From contig NZ_JAGYPD010000002.1 of the NCBI RefSeq assembly GCF_018343515.1, positions 124,001-188,000 of the forward strand: DNA of 64,000 nucleotides, written 5' to 3'. Below are positions 43,271-51,169 of the stretch, in pieces. The stretch comes from Bacillus sp. FJAT-50079 (GTDB lineage: Bacteria > Bacillota > Bacilli > Bacillales > Bacillaceae_C). The notes under the pieces are model-generated. The model did not search any database. It worked only from the letters and a program-made list of their open reading frames with translations, and had not been told where the DNA came from. How positions within the stretch are numbered: the first letter of the stretch is position 1; every line of letters begins with the position of its first letter. Position numbers and translations under genes: made by a program.

Positions 43271-43623
43271 TTCCTTAACTCCTAATTATCTATTTCTTCT
43301 TCAACTAACCTGCCCTTTCGTAGAAGAAGATACGATGTTACAATCGTGAATTTAGTTAATCTAAGTGTATCATAGCTTTCCAAATTTTGTATTAGATTCC
43401 CTCTAATAATCAAGTCATTCATTTTGACTTCATTTCTTTGATGTTGAATGCTTTCTAATACTTGAAGCCAAACTAGATTTAAATTTAGATAGGATACATT
43501 AGCAGAAGATCAAGCTGTCATTTAGGCTTATTGAATATCATAAAATACTTATAATTAACTTATGCTGTGGATTCAGTTAGCATTGAAATTGATAAAAGTT
43601 TTACTTATAAGAGGGGGATTGGA
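43271..43623. other. Divergent intergenic region
   Basis: About 350 bases between ASCH and GNAT genes. Apart from the 13-bp repeat and its inverted partner nothing is seen; it should contain both promoters. Confidence 0.4.
43296..43308. repeat. 13-bp direct repeat, copy 2
   Basis: CTTCTTCAACTAA again; its neighbourhood also holds an inverted copy (GAAGAAGATA near 43323-43332), reminiscent of a small dispersed repeat element. Confidence 0.55.
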
Positions 43624-44085
43624 TTGAATAAAGAAATAAGGTTCAGAATGGCTACTGAAAAAGATTTAGATTGCATTGTTGCAATGCTGGCAGATGATGT
43701 TTTGGGAAGTAAACGTGAGCGTTATGAGCAACCACTTCCAAATAGTTACATAAAAGCATTTGAGGCTATAACATCTGACCCCAATAACGAGTTAATAGTG
43801 GCTTGTGACGGAAATGAAGTGATTGGGGTACAACAAATTACTTTTACACCTTATATAACACATCAAGGTGGATGGAGAGCTACTATCGAAGGAGTGAGAA
43901 CATCCGCTTCTGTAAGAGGAAAGGGTGTAGGTACTGAACTTATAAAATGGGCAATTCAACGTGCAGAAGAACGCGGTTGTCATTTGGTACAACTGACAAC
44001 TGATAAAAAAAGACCAGATGCGTTAAGGTTTTATGAACGGCTAGGTTTTAAAGCAACGCACGAAGGTTTAAAGCTAAAGATTTAA
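43624..44085 (+). CDS. GNAT-family acetyltransferase
   Basis: A 153-residue GNAT: IRFRMATEKDLDCIVAML at the start, VRTSASVRGKGVGTELIKWA is the acetyl-CoA loop, and DALRFYERLGFKATHEGLK the C-terminal motif. TTG 43624 follows AGAGGGGG with 6-7 bases spacing; no ATG fits. Substrate unknown. Confidence 0.83.
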   Translation: MNKEIRFRMATEKDLDCIVAMLADDVLGSKRERYEQPLPNSYIKAFEAITSDPNNELIVACDGNEVIGVQQITFTPYITHQGGWRATIEGVRTSASVRGKGVGTELIKWAIQRAEERGCHLVQLTTDKKRPDALRFYERLGFKATHEGLKLKI

Positions 44086-44239
44086 AGTTTTTTGTTTAAC
44101 TAACAGGTGGCAACCACATTTAAGTTATCAACAATTAACTTTAAACGAGCCTAATAATTTTTATGTTATTGAGTTCTATTATTATATCTAGTTTTGTTGC
44201 ATACCCAACTTCATGATTTTTGTAAATTGAGAATCGAAC

Positions 44240-44310
44240 ATGACTATCATTCGTTTTATTATTGTATAGGAGCGATCGGTGATATTGTCGCATTATTTAT
44301 TTTAATCTAA
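44240..44310 (+). pseudogene. Deleted remnant copy of the 38038 small membrane protein gene
   Basis: The start ATGACTATCATT-c-GTTTTATTATT matches the beginning of the 64-residue gene at 38038, and TAGGAGCGAT-GGTGAT matches its end region; the middle is deleted. The frame stops after about 10 residues. Confidence 0.65.
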
Positions 44311-44332
44311 TAACAAAGTAGCAAATTAATGA

Positions 44333-44361
44333 TTGTTTTCATAAAACGATTTTGCTATGAT
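44333..44361 (+). promoter_or_regulatory. Promoter of the leader-attenuated MFS gene
   Basis: TTGTTT (44333-44338), 17-bp spacer, TATGAT (44356-44361). The probable transcript starts near 44368, 20-30 bases before the leader peptide start. Confidence 0.6.
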
Positions 44362-44394
44362 ATTAACAGCTATAAAGAAATGGAGGTTTTTCTT

Positions 44395-44439
44395 GTGACA
44401 GCATCAATGAGATTGAGATTCCCTACGTTCATTCGTTAA
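44395..44439 (+). CDS. Macrolide-type regulatory leader peptide (ErmDL/MefL-like)
   Basis: A 14-codon ORF, GTG start with strong site GGAGG at 44382-44386, reads (M)TASMRLRFPTFIR. The segment SMRLRFPT matches the ErmD leader (MTHSMRLRFPTLNQ) and MTASMRLR equals the first eight residues of the mef/mega leader, both from memory of the literature. The MRLR (+x+) motif stalls ribosomes holding macrolides or ketolides. It lies 218 bases before an MFS gene, with a hairpin and an intrinsic terminator between, so it should couple drug-induced stalling to antitermination. Confidence 0.88.
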   Translation: MTASMRLRFPTFIR

Positions 44440-44560
44440 TTAAATACGTTTGAAAGCTCTGCCTACGTTCAGAGTAACGGGATTGGTCTGTCTATTTTTA
44501 AGAAAACCTACATTTAACGGTTGTATTAAAAGAGGGGATGAGTCTACCTCTTTTTTTGTT
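44440..44560 (+). promoter_or_regulatory. Ribosome-mediated transcription attenuator
   Basis: A hairpin CTCTG/CAGAG (44457-44461 with 44470-44474) follows the leader stop; a U-tailed terminator has stem AAAAGAGG (44528-44535) and CCTCTTTT (44547-44554) and is followed by TTTG. CTATTTTTAA (44491-44500) can partly pair with the terminator's left arm and is a candidate anti-terminator. CCTACGTTCA occurs twice, at 44422-44431 (frame of the leader) and 44462-44471, also able to shuffle structures. Confidence 0.7.
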
Positions 44561-44656
44561 GTGGAAAAAAACAAATATGAAATAGAGCGCCAAGAGATTT
44601 ATGAATGTAGGTGAAGGATGGAATTTGAAAATTAAATAGAAATGGGTTGATCTTTC

Positions 44657-45892
44657 ATGCATACAAACAATAATGAGAATTGGTTAAAGAATATTATTCT
44701 CTTTTTAAGTAGCCAGACGATTTCATTATTTGGATCGTCTCTCGTTCAATACGCGATTATGTGGTACATCACTCTGACGACAGAGTCGGGTATGATGATG
44801 ACGTTATACATTATTTGCGGATTTATTCCAACGTTTATTTTATCGCCTGTTGCAGGAGTATGGGCAGACCGTTACAATCGAAAAATGCTCATTATTGTAT
44901 CAGATGGTCTAATTGCATTAGCAACACTTATTCTTGCCATTCTCTTTTTAATGGGCTTTGATGCAATTTGGTTGCTATTCGTAATTGCCGCGGTTCGTGC
45001 TTTTGGAACGGGTGTTCAAACGCCGGCTGTTGGTGCTATTTTGCCACAAATTGTTCCAAAAGATAAACTGACGAAAGTAAACGGAGCAAACGGAAGCATT
45101 CAAGCGATGATTATGTTTGTTTCCCCAATTGTCAGTGCCGCATTATTATCATTAGCATCGATTGAAATGATCCTTTTCATCGATGTGATTACGGCAACGA
45201 TAGCAATTGTTACGCTGCTTGCCTTCTTAAAAATCTCTGTCCATGAAAAGGCATTGACAAAACAAACAACGAGTTACTTTAGTGACTTTAAACTAGGATT
45301 ACAATACGTATATAACCATACGTTTTTGAAAACATTCTTCCTATTCTTTGCTGTGTTCTTTGTATTAATGGCTCCAGCTGCCTTCTTGACTCCATTACAA
45401 GTAACACGAAGCTTTGGGGATGATATATGGAGACTAACAGCGATCGAAATTGCCTTTTCCATTGGGATGATGGTCGGCGGAGGAGTAATTGCTGCCTGGG
45501 GAGGCTTTCCAAATAAAATTAAAACAATGACTTTAGCAAGTATCATTATGGGAGTCTGTACATTTGCGCTCGGGATCGTTCCAATCTTTTGGATCTATCT
45601 CCTCTTCATGGCATTTTTCGGAATTGCCATGCCTATCTTTAATACACCAACGACTGTATTATTACAAGAGACGATAGAGGAAGATTATTTAGGGCGAGTT
45701 TTCGGAGTAATGGGGATGATCTCAACTTCGATGATGCCAATAGGAATGCTTATCTTCGGTCCGATGGCAGATTTTATCAAAATCGAATGGCTATTAGCAG
45801 GAACAGGAGTATTTATTATCATACTGTCCATCTTCTTAGGCAAAAACAAAGTATTAATTGAAGCAGGGAAACCTGCGATAAAAGAAGCTTAA
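44657..45892 (+). CDS. MFS efflux transporter, Mef-like
   Basis: A 411-residue MFS exporter with about 12 spans. Motif A is GVWADRYNRK (near 66-75). Length and pattern (SSQTISLFGSSLVQYAIMWYITL at the start; RAFGTGVQTPAVGAILPQIVP) fit the MFS_3/Mef macrolide-efflux type, though I cannot set subfamily identity by eye. ATG 44657 has only a weak upstream site. The leader-peptide attenuator upstream strongly suggests a macrolide-inducible pump. Ends before a terminator at 45911. Confidence 0.87.
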   Translation: MHTNNNENWLKNIILFLSSQTISLFGSSLVQYAIMWYITLTTESGMMMTLYIICGFIPTFILSPVAGVWADRYNRKMLIIVSDGLIALATLILAILFLMGFDAIWLLFVIAAVRAFGTGVQTPAVGAILPQIVPKDKLTKVNGANGSIQAMIMFVSPIVSAALLSLASIEMILFIDVITATIAIVTLLAFLKISVHEKALTKQTTSYFSDFKLGLQYVYNHTFLKTFFLFFAVFFVLMAPAAFLTPLQVTRSFGDDIWRLTAIEIAFSIGMMVGGGVIAAWGGFPNKIKTMTLASIIMGVCTFALGIVPIFWIYLLFMAFFGIAMPIFNTPTTVLLQETIEEDYLGRVFGVMGMISTSMMPIGMLIFGPMADFIKIEWLLAGTGVFIIILSIFLGKNKVLIEAGKPAIKEA

Positions 45893-45910
45893 ATACACGA
45901 TAGAAATAGA

Positions 45911-45942
45911 TAATCCCCCTTTAAACCGAAAGGGGGATTTAA
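45911..45942 (+). terminator. Intrinsic terminator
   Basis: AATCCCCCTTT pairs perfectly with AAAGGGGGATT, followed by TAAAT. Confidence 0.75.
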
Positions 45943-46150
45943 ATAAGTCAAGGGAGAATTGGTTTACTTATAATAAACGAGTTAATAATATTACTCAGTT
46001 AATAAATAAATTTTACATAATTATTATTTGAGCACTTCAAAATAGTTTTATTTTTTATAAAAAACGAATATAATTTAACTCTAAATAGTGCGAATGTGTA
46101 ATCAAATAATTACATAATTGAATAAAAAAGTTTGAAACGAGGATTTTAAA

Positions 46151-47023
46151 ATGAGCACAATTACAAAACGAAGACCCCATAAACTTATGGCTGTTCCACG
46201 AATCTTATTGATTATTATTGGGGGTTTTATAACAGCGTATGGACTTGAATCGGTGCTAATTCCTAACAATGTCTCCGATGGCGGAGTGACAGGCCTGAGT
46301 ATTGTCGGTTCACAGTTAATTGGGTTACCATTAGGACTTCTCATTGCATTGCTGAATATCCCATTCATATTTTTAGGATATAAACAAATTGGTAAAAGTT
46401 TTGCCATTTATTCGGTTATCGGTATCGCTTCACTAGCGACCGGCACTAGTGTCATGCACCATGTGCCGACTATTGTTCAGGCAGATACATTATTAGTCAC
46501 TGTTGTTGGTGGTATCATCATCGGTTTTGGTATGGGTTTAGCGTTGCGTAATGGCGGTGCTTTAGATGGAATTGATATGTTAGCCGTACTACTTTCTCGT
46601 AAATTACCTTTTGGAACCAGTGATCTTATTTTATTTTTGAACATGTTTGTCTTTATTGTTGTCTCAACCGTATTCGGTCTTCAAGGAGCGATCTTATCGG
46701 CAATCGCTTATTTTATTGCTTCTAAAGTCATTCACATTGTTGAAGAAGGTTTAAGCGGTTCTAAAACCTTTAAAATTATTACAAATGAACCCGAATTAAT
46801 GATAGAGACCATTCGTGACCGCTTAGGACGGGGGGCAACGTTTAATATCGTTCGAGGCGCTTATTCTAATGAAGAATTCAAGGAAATCACGTGTGTGATT
46901 AACCGCTTAGAAGATAGCAAAATGAAAGAAATCATTCGTGAAATTGACGAAAATGCCTTTGTAACGGTATATGATGTAGCAGAAGTTAAGGGCGGTAACT
47001 TCAAAAAGCATGATATACATTAG
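46151..47023 (+). CDS. YitT-family membrane protein
   Basis: A 290-residue protein of the YitT/DUF161 plus DUF2179 type: an N-terminal membrane half with five to six spans (IIIGGFITAYGLESVLIPNNVSDGG; GFGMGLALRNGGALDGIDMLAV) and a C-terminal soluble DUF2179 domain (TFNIVRGAYSNEEFKEITCVINRLE). Function unproven; B. subtilis has several paralogues. Monocistronic. Confidence 0.88.
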   Translation: MSTITKRRPHKLMAVPRILLIIIGGFITAYGLESVLIPNNVSDGGVTGLSIVGSQLIGLPLGLLIALLNIPFIFLGYKQIGKSFAIYSVIGIASLATGTSVMHHVPTIVQADTLLVTVVGGIIIGFGMGLALRNGGALDGIDMLAVLLSRKLPFGTSDLILFLNMFVFIVVSTVFGLQGAILSAIAYFIASKVIHIVEEGLSGSKTFKIITNEPELMIETIRDRLGRGATFNIVRGAYSNEEFKEITCVINRLEDSKMKEIIREIDENAFVTVYDVAEVKGGNFKKHDIH

Positions 47024-47061
47024 AAAAACGTTTATATTAAAATAAAGCTAAGAAAATTTTA

Positions 47062-47096
47062 CCCCTTTGAAGATGCACTCTAAAGGGGTATGTTTG
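47062..47096 (+). terminator. Probable terminator of yitT-like gene
   Basis: CCCCTTT pairs with AAAGGGG, followed by TATGTTTGT. Confidence 0.6.
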
Positions 47097-47214
47097 TGCC
47101 AATAATAACATCTAAAGTCGATAAGTGAATTCGAAAAATATAAGTGGTTTGTACTACATCTTTTTGTATAGCTATAAATTAATAAAATCTATAAGGGCGT
47201 TAGTCCTAAAATTT

Positions 47215-48099
47215 CTATACAGAAGCATCATAAATAGAATCAATGGCTTTGGCGAGTTTTTCATTAAACTCGGTGTCTGTTTGGTTGACATTCAAGTCCT
47301 GACTCAAAGCTCTGGAAAAGCTGGCAATTAGTCCATCATTTACTTTTAGCTTTTCATTCGCCACATCTGTGGAGTATCCGCCGGAAAGTGCAACGACGCG
47401 AACCACCCTAGGATGGTTAATGAGCGATTTGTATATATTTGTAATAGTAGGGATGGTTAATTTTAACATCACGTTTTCATTTTCTTGCAAGTGATTGAGA
47501 TGATCTAGAAGTTCATCTTTTAACAGCGCTTCACATTTTTCCTTTTCCGGGCTGTTAATATCAACTTCTGGTTCAATAATTGGTACGAGTCCAGCAGCTA
47601 TAATTTGTTTTCCGGTTTTAAACTGCTGATCAACAACGGCTTTGATGCCTTCTGGATTGGCTTCCTTTATTACTGAGCGCATTTTCGTACCGAAAATATG
47701 ACGCTCCTTAGCACGCTCCAACGTTTCGTCCAGGTCGTCGATTGGTTTCATTCGTTGTACGCCATTTGATTCTTCGGCAAGTCCTTTGTCCACTTTTAGA
47801 AAAGGTACAATTCCTTTCTTTTCGGCTAAATAATCTCCTGTGTACATGCCCTCGATTTTCCGATCCATCGTTTGTTCAAAAAGGATAGCACCTAAGATTT
47901 TATCTGAATTAAAAGCAGGTGATGTAATAATCCTTGTTCGCATCTCATGTACTAAATCAAACATCTCACCCTCATTGCTATATGCATCTTTTGAAACACC
48001 GTATGCGGCAAGTGCATTGGGCGTACTGCCGCCACTTTGATCCAGTGCTGCAATAAACCCTTTACCATTTTTAATCTTTTCAAATTGACTTTTTTGCAT
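47215..48099 (-). CDS. Class I fructose-bisphosphate aldolase
   Basis: A 294-residue Schiff-base aldolase that interconverts fructose 1,6-bisphosphate with two triose phosphates. Schiff-base lysine is Lys213 in [10 protein letters not shown] and a conserved acidic position is Glu177 in [23 protein letters not shown] is the N-terminal substrate loop. ATG 48099 follows GGAGTGAATAGG. Bacilli usually use a class II enzyme; class I forms like this occur in staphylococci and some bacilli. Confidence 0.92.
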   Translation of the reverse strand: MQKSQFEKIKNGKGFIAALDQSGGSTPNALAAYGVSKDAYSNEGEMFDLVHEMRTRIITSPAFNSDKILGAILFEQTMDRKIEGMYTGDYLAEKKGIVPFLKVDKGLAEESNGVQRMKPIDDLDETLERAKERHIFGTKMRSVIKEANPEGIKAVVDQQFKTGKQIIAAGLVPIIEPEVDINSPEKEKCEALLKDELLDHLNHLQENENVMLKLTIPTITNIYKSLINHPRVVRVVALSGGYSTDVANEKLKVNDGLIASFSRALSQDLNVNQTDTEFNEKLAKAIDSIYDASV

Positions 48100-48815
48100 C
48101 CTATTCACTCCTTCTGCATATAGAAAGAAATATTCGAGCAACCGTATATTTTTAGTGTAGCATAAGGGAGACTGCTGACAAAAGACGGAAGCCTTACTTT
48201 AATACCCTCATTAAAATGGGCCAAACTAAAAAAACGAATACTATTGTAGTTAGAGGTTCGTCCATTATGTTTGAGAAGCTTAATGATGAGAGTGATACTC
48301 GACAGATAAACAATACTCCAAATGCATTTATAGGGAGGGGTTGGCTATAAAATAAAAAAAGTCTGCCATCGACCTTATGAATATGTTACACTTCTGATAA
48401 CTTGTAGGAATTTATCTGATGAATCACATTAATAACTTAACTAGCTATTGAGCAGGGATTTTTCCATTAGGGAAGATTATTGCTTTTTGGTTTTTAAAGA
48501 CACACCCAGATCATAAATAATATAAAAATTAATATGAATGGCTGTTTTTTCAGAAAGGTAATTGTGTAATCTGTGCTTTCTTTGATTAAAAAGTGGTATA
48601 CCTTATACAAAGTAAAATATACCCAGGTCTTTGACAGCTAATTTTGACCCGGACCAAATCTTTTTCACTATCTCCCCATAATAATTTGAGTATTCTGCCT
48701 TGTCTACCTTGAATCAGTCTGAATTTCAATAAAAAACAAAATATAAACGGGAGGGTATGTCCATTGTAAAATTCCCTTTTTATCATCAAAATAAACATGG
48801 TAAATAAGGGGAGAG
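48100..48815. other. 716-bp region without convincing gene
   Basis: Contains a 44-codon open frame at 48216-48350 (MGQTKKTNTIVVRG...) with no ribosome site, and an 82-codon minus-strand frame overlapping the next start. I recognise neither. The region is otherwise AT-rich and is probably decayed sequence plus promoters. Confidence 0.35.
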
Positions 48816-50039
48816 ATGATGAAAAGTAATTCATTCCGTTTTTTATGGATGGGTCAATTGTTTGCTAATTTAGGCGATATTTTTTATGTCATGGGGTTAA
48901 TCTCTATTTTGTATGCGATGACCGGGTCCGCAATGTATTTGGTATTGTTACCGTTTTTAAATACGTTTGGAAGATTCATAAGTGGGGCAATTTCACCTTT
49001 ACTACTGAACAAATACAGATTGAAATCACTTTTGGTAAGCTCTCAATTAAGTAAAACGACTATTTTATTCATCCTAGCATTTTGTCTTAGTTTTCAATTA
49101 ACAGTTGGAATTTGGCTTATTGTTTATTGTATCCTATTCATCGCTTTCTTTGATGGATGGGCCATGCCGGCAACTAATGCTATGATTCCCAGAGTGGTCA
49201 AAGAAGCCGAATTATTGAAAGCAAACAGTATTATTTCAATGATTAATGAAACGGTTCAAATAGGTGGTTGGGCATTGGGAGGAATGCTAGTTACATTAAT
49301 AAATGGCCAAAATACAATTTGGCTTACCTTTTCCTTATTTATCGTATCTACAATTATGATGATACGGATTGTAGATCATACACCTTTCCAAGTTAAAGTT
49401 GAGAAACAAAGAACAGTTGAAACGTTAAAAGCAGGTTGGCTTACGATATGGAAAAATCCGTTCTTTCGAAGCATCCATGTCATGATTTTTATAGAAGCAA
49501 TGGCGAACGTAGTTTGGGTAGCAGCCATTCTTTATGTATTTGTAACTGAAGTATTAAAGGTAACAGAAGCATGGTGGGGATATATAAACACAGCGTTTTT
49601 TCTAGGTTTGCTACTCGGTGGAGTAATCTGTTCGAGATTTTCTGTAAAACTTGAAAAGAACATAAGAAAGACAGTGTTATACTCTTCCTTTGGTGTTTCC
49701 ATTATAACGTTTTTATTTGGAATAAATTCAATAGCTTGGCTGGCATTAATAATGGTCGCTATAAGTGGATTCCTCGATCAAATAAAAGGGATCACCATAC
49801 ACACATATTTACAAAAGGAAGCATCTGCAGAAGATTTACCAAAGATTTATAGTGTACAATCTTCGATGATTTCATTGGTATTTGGAATATCGACATTAGC
49901 CTTTGGAGTAATTGTAGAGTACATGAGTGTCCAACTAACATTTCTCATTGCAGGATTCCTCTTAATTGGATCAAGTATTTATCTACTTGGCATAAAAAAA
50001 CGATTCCCTAACGATTATATATTGGAAAAGGAAAATTAA
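48816..50039 (+). CDS. MFS transporter
   Basis: A 407-residue MFS protein with about 12 spans, starting MKSNSFRFLWMGQLFANLGDIFYVMGLISILYAMT. ARP-type sequence PATNAMIPRVV near 115-130 and VWVAAILYVFVTE in the middle follow the MFS_3 style. GGGGAGAG precedes the adjacent ATGs 48816/48819. Substrate unknown; drug or metabolite efflux is possible. Followed by a hairpin terminator. Confidence 0.85.
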   Translation: MMKSNSFRFLWMGQLFANLGDIFYVMGLISILYAMTGSAMYLVLLPFLNTFGRFISGAISPLLLNKYRLKSLLVSSQLSKTTILFILAFCLSFQLTVGIWLIVYCILFIAFFDGWAMPATNAMIPRVVKEAELLKANSIISMINETVQIGGWALGGMLVTLINGQNTIWLTFSLFIVSTIMMIRIVDHTPFQVKVEKQRTVETLKAGWLTIWKNPFFRSIHVMIFIEAMANVVWVAAILYVFVTEVLKVTEAWWGYINTAFFLGLLLGGVICSRFSVKLEKNIRKTVLYSSFGVSIITFLFGINSIAWLALIMVAISGFLDQIKGITIHTYLQKEASAEDLPKIYSVQSSMISLVFGISTLAFGVIVEYMSVQLTFLIAGFLLIGSSIYLLGIKKRFPNDYILEKEN

Positions 50040-50048
50040 GAAGCAAGA

Positions 50049-50079
50049 GGCTGCATTTGCAAATAAATGCAGTCTTTCG
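50049..50079 (+). terminator. Intrinsic terminator
   Basis: GCTGCATTT pairs with AAATGCAGT, followed by CTTTC. Confidence 0.6.
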
Positions 50080-50124
50080 GTTTGTATTATATTGTATCTA
50101 TTGAAACCGATTGAAGAAAAAAAG

Positions 50125-50157
50125 AAGCTGCTGCGATTACAAATAATCGAGCAGCTC
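50125..50157 (-). terminator. Terminator of minus-strand spore-like gene
   Basis: On the minus strand GAGCTGCTCGATT pairs with AATCGCAGCAGCTTC and is followed by TTTTTTTC. Confidence 0.7.
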
Positions 50158-50176
50158 AAGCAAAACCTTTAAGGCA

Positions 50177-50605
50177 CTATACTACATTAAGTTCTTCAGC
50201 CGTAAAGTTAACCGATAATACAACTTCATTTTGTGCAGGTGCTGTCGAACGTGAAATACTTCCAACTAAGTTATAGGTGTATGTTCCTACCCCTGGCTGA
50301 TCAAAAGCTGTAAAAGTAGTTGTCATTTCATCGAAATCTGTATCCAATACGTTTCTAATTGTAGCATTATTGGAAGTTCGGACAATTAGATATTGAACAG
50401 TATTTCCTCGAAGTGGTGAAGTGAGTACAGTTGACGAGCTAGTCTGTGACCAAATTGAAGCCATTAATCTAACAGTATCAGTAGGTTCATGTACAGTAAT
50501 TGTTACCGTTGAAAGAATCGCTGATGTCCCATCAGAAGGTAGACTAGGTAGAGGGCTATAATTTGTCCCTAACGCAATCCCACAACATTTCCGTCGTAAT
50601 CCCAT
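50177..50605 (-). CDS. Ser/Thr-rich beta-structured protein, unknown
   Basis: A 142-residue protein, MGLRRKCCGIALG then a Ser/Thr/Val-rich beta pattern (SAILSTVTITVHEPTDTVRLMASIW; YTYNLVGSISRSTAPAQNEVVLSVNFTAEEL). No membrane segment or standard signal; the CC and jelly-roll-like pattern resemble spore-surface or phage-type proteins, but I cannot name a family. ATG 50605 follows GGAGGGGAATAAC. The longer upstream frame lacks support. Confidence 0.6.
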   Translation of the reverse strand: MGLRRKCCGIALGTNYSPLPSLPSDGTSAILSTVTITVHEPTDTVRLMASIWSQTSSSTVLTSPLRGNTVQYLIVRTSNNATIRNVLDTDFDEMTTTFTAFDQPGVGTYTYNLVGSISRSTAPAQNEVVLSVNFTAEELNVV

Positions 50606-51169
50606 GTTATTCCCCTCCTTTCTGATTGAACTACTAAAATAATATGAATTTATTTTTCTGTTGATTGTACAAACTTTAAAATGTGTTAAGGTCGATGGGG
50701 AATGGTAGCTATTCATGCTATATGAATAAGTATAATATCTATGAAACAACGATCATACTTTTTAAAAACTTTACAATTCAAAGAATATGGCGAGGGAGGC
50801 ATAGAGAGTAACTAAAGTACAATTAATGGTAAAACACTGTAATTTAACAGGCAAACATACTATAATGATTAAAACTACCAATTAAGCTATTTAATGAAAG
50901 TAAAGCGTTGTAGGGCTCTTGTCGATCAGTTGTGGATTAGCATGTAGCAAATAGAAACAAATCTATTATTCATAGTGAAGAGGTTATTAGTGATACAACA
51001 CCGCTTTTAGGTGCGGATCAGAAGCACACATGAAATCTCTGGGAGATCCGCACCCTAAAAGTGGATAGATTTCTAAATATATCTTGCTTTTCAGCTTAGC
51101 AAATGACATTTAATGGATTTAAACAATGCTAACTAAGAAGTTAATAACCTAAAATACCCTATTTTCGCA
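50606..51169 (+). promoter_or_regulatory. CRISPR leader region
   Basis: 564 bases with no gene, AT-rich, directly upstream of the first perfect repeat. The leader side is set by the degenerate last repeat being at the other end. Contains a long imperfect inverted repeat at 51001-51064. Confidence 0.65.
51001..51064. repeat. Inverted repeat in CRISPR leader region
   Basis: CCGCTTTTAGGTGCGGATC (51001-51019) and GATCCGCACCCTAAAAGTGG (51045-51064) pair over about 19 positions with one mismatch and one bulge; the loop holds a second small hairpin ATCTC-TGG-GAGAT. It ends 105 bases before the first CRISPR repeat. Confidence 0.7.

Noticed and set aside
48216-48350. 44-codon frame MGQTKKTNTIVVRG...
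   Set aside because: No ribosome site and no recognisable family; kept only as a note in the intergenic entry.
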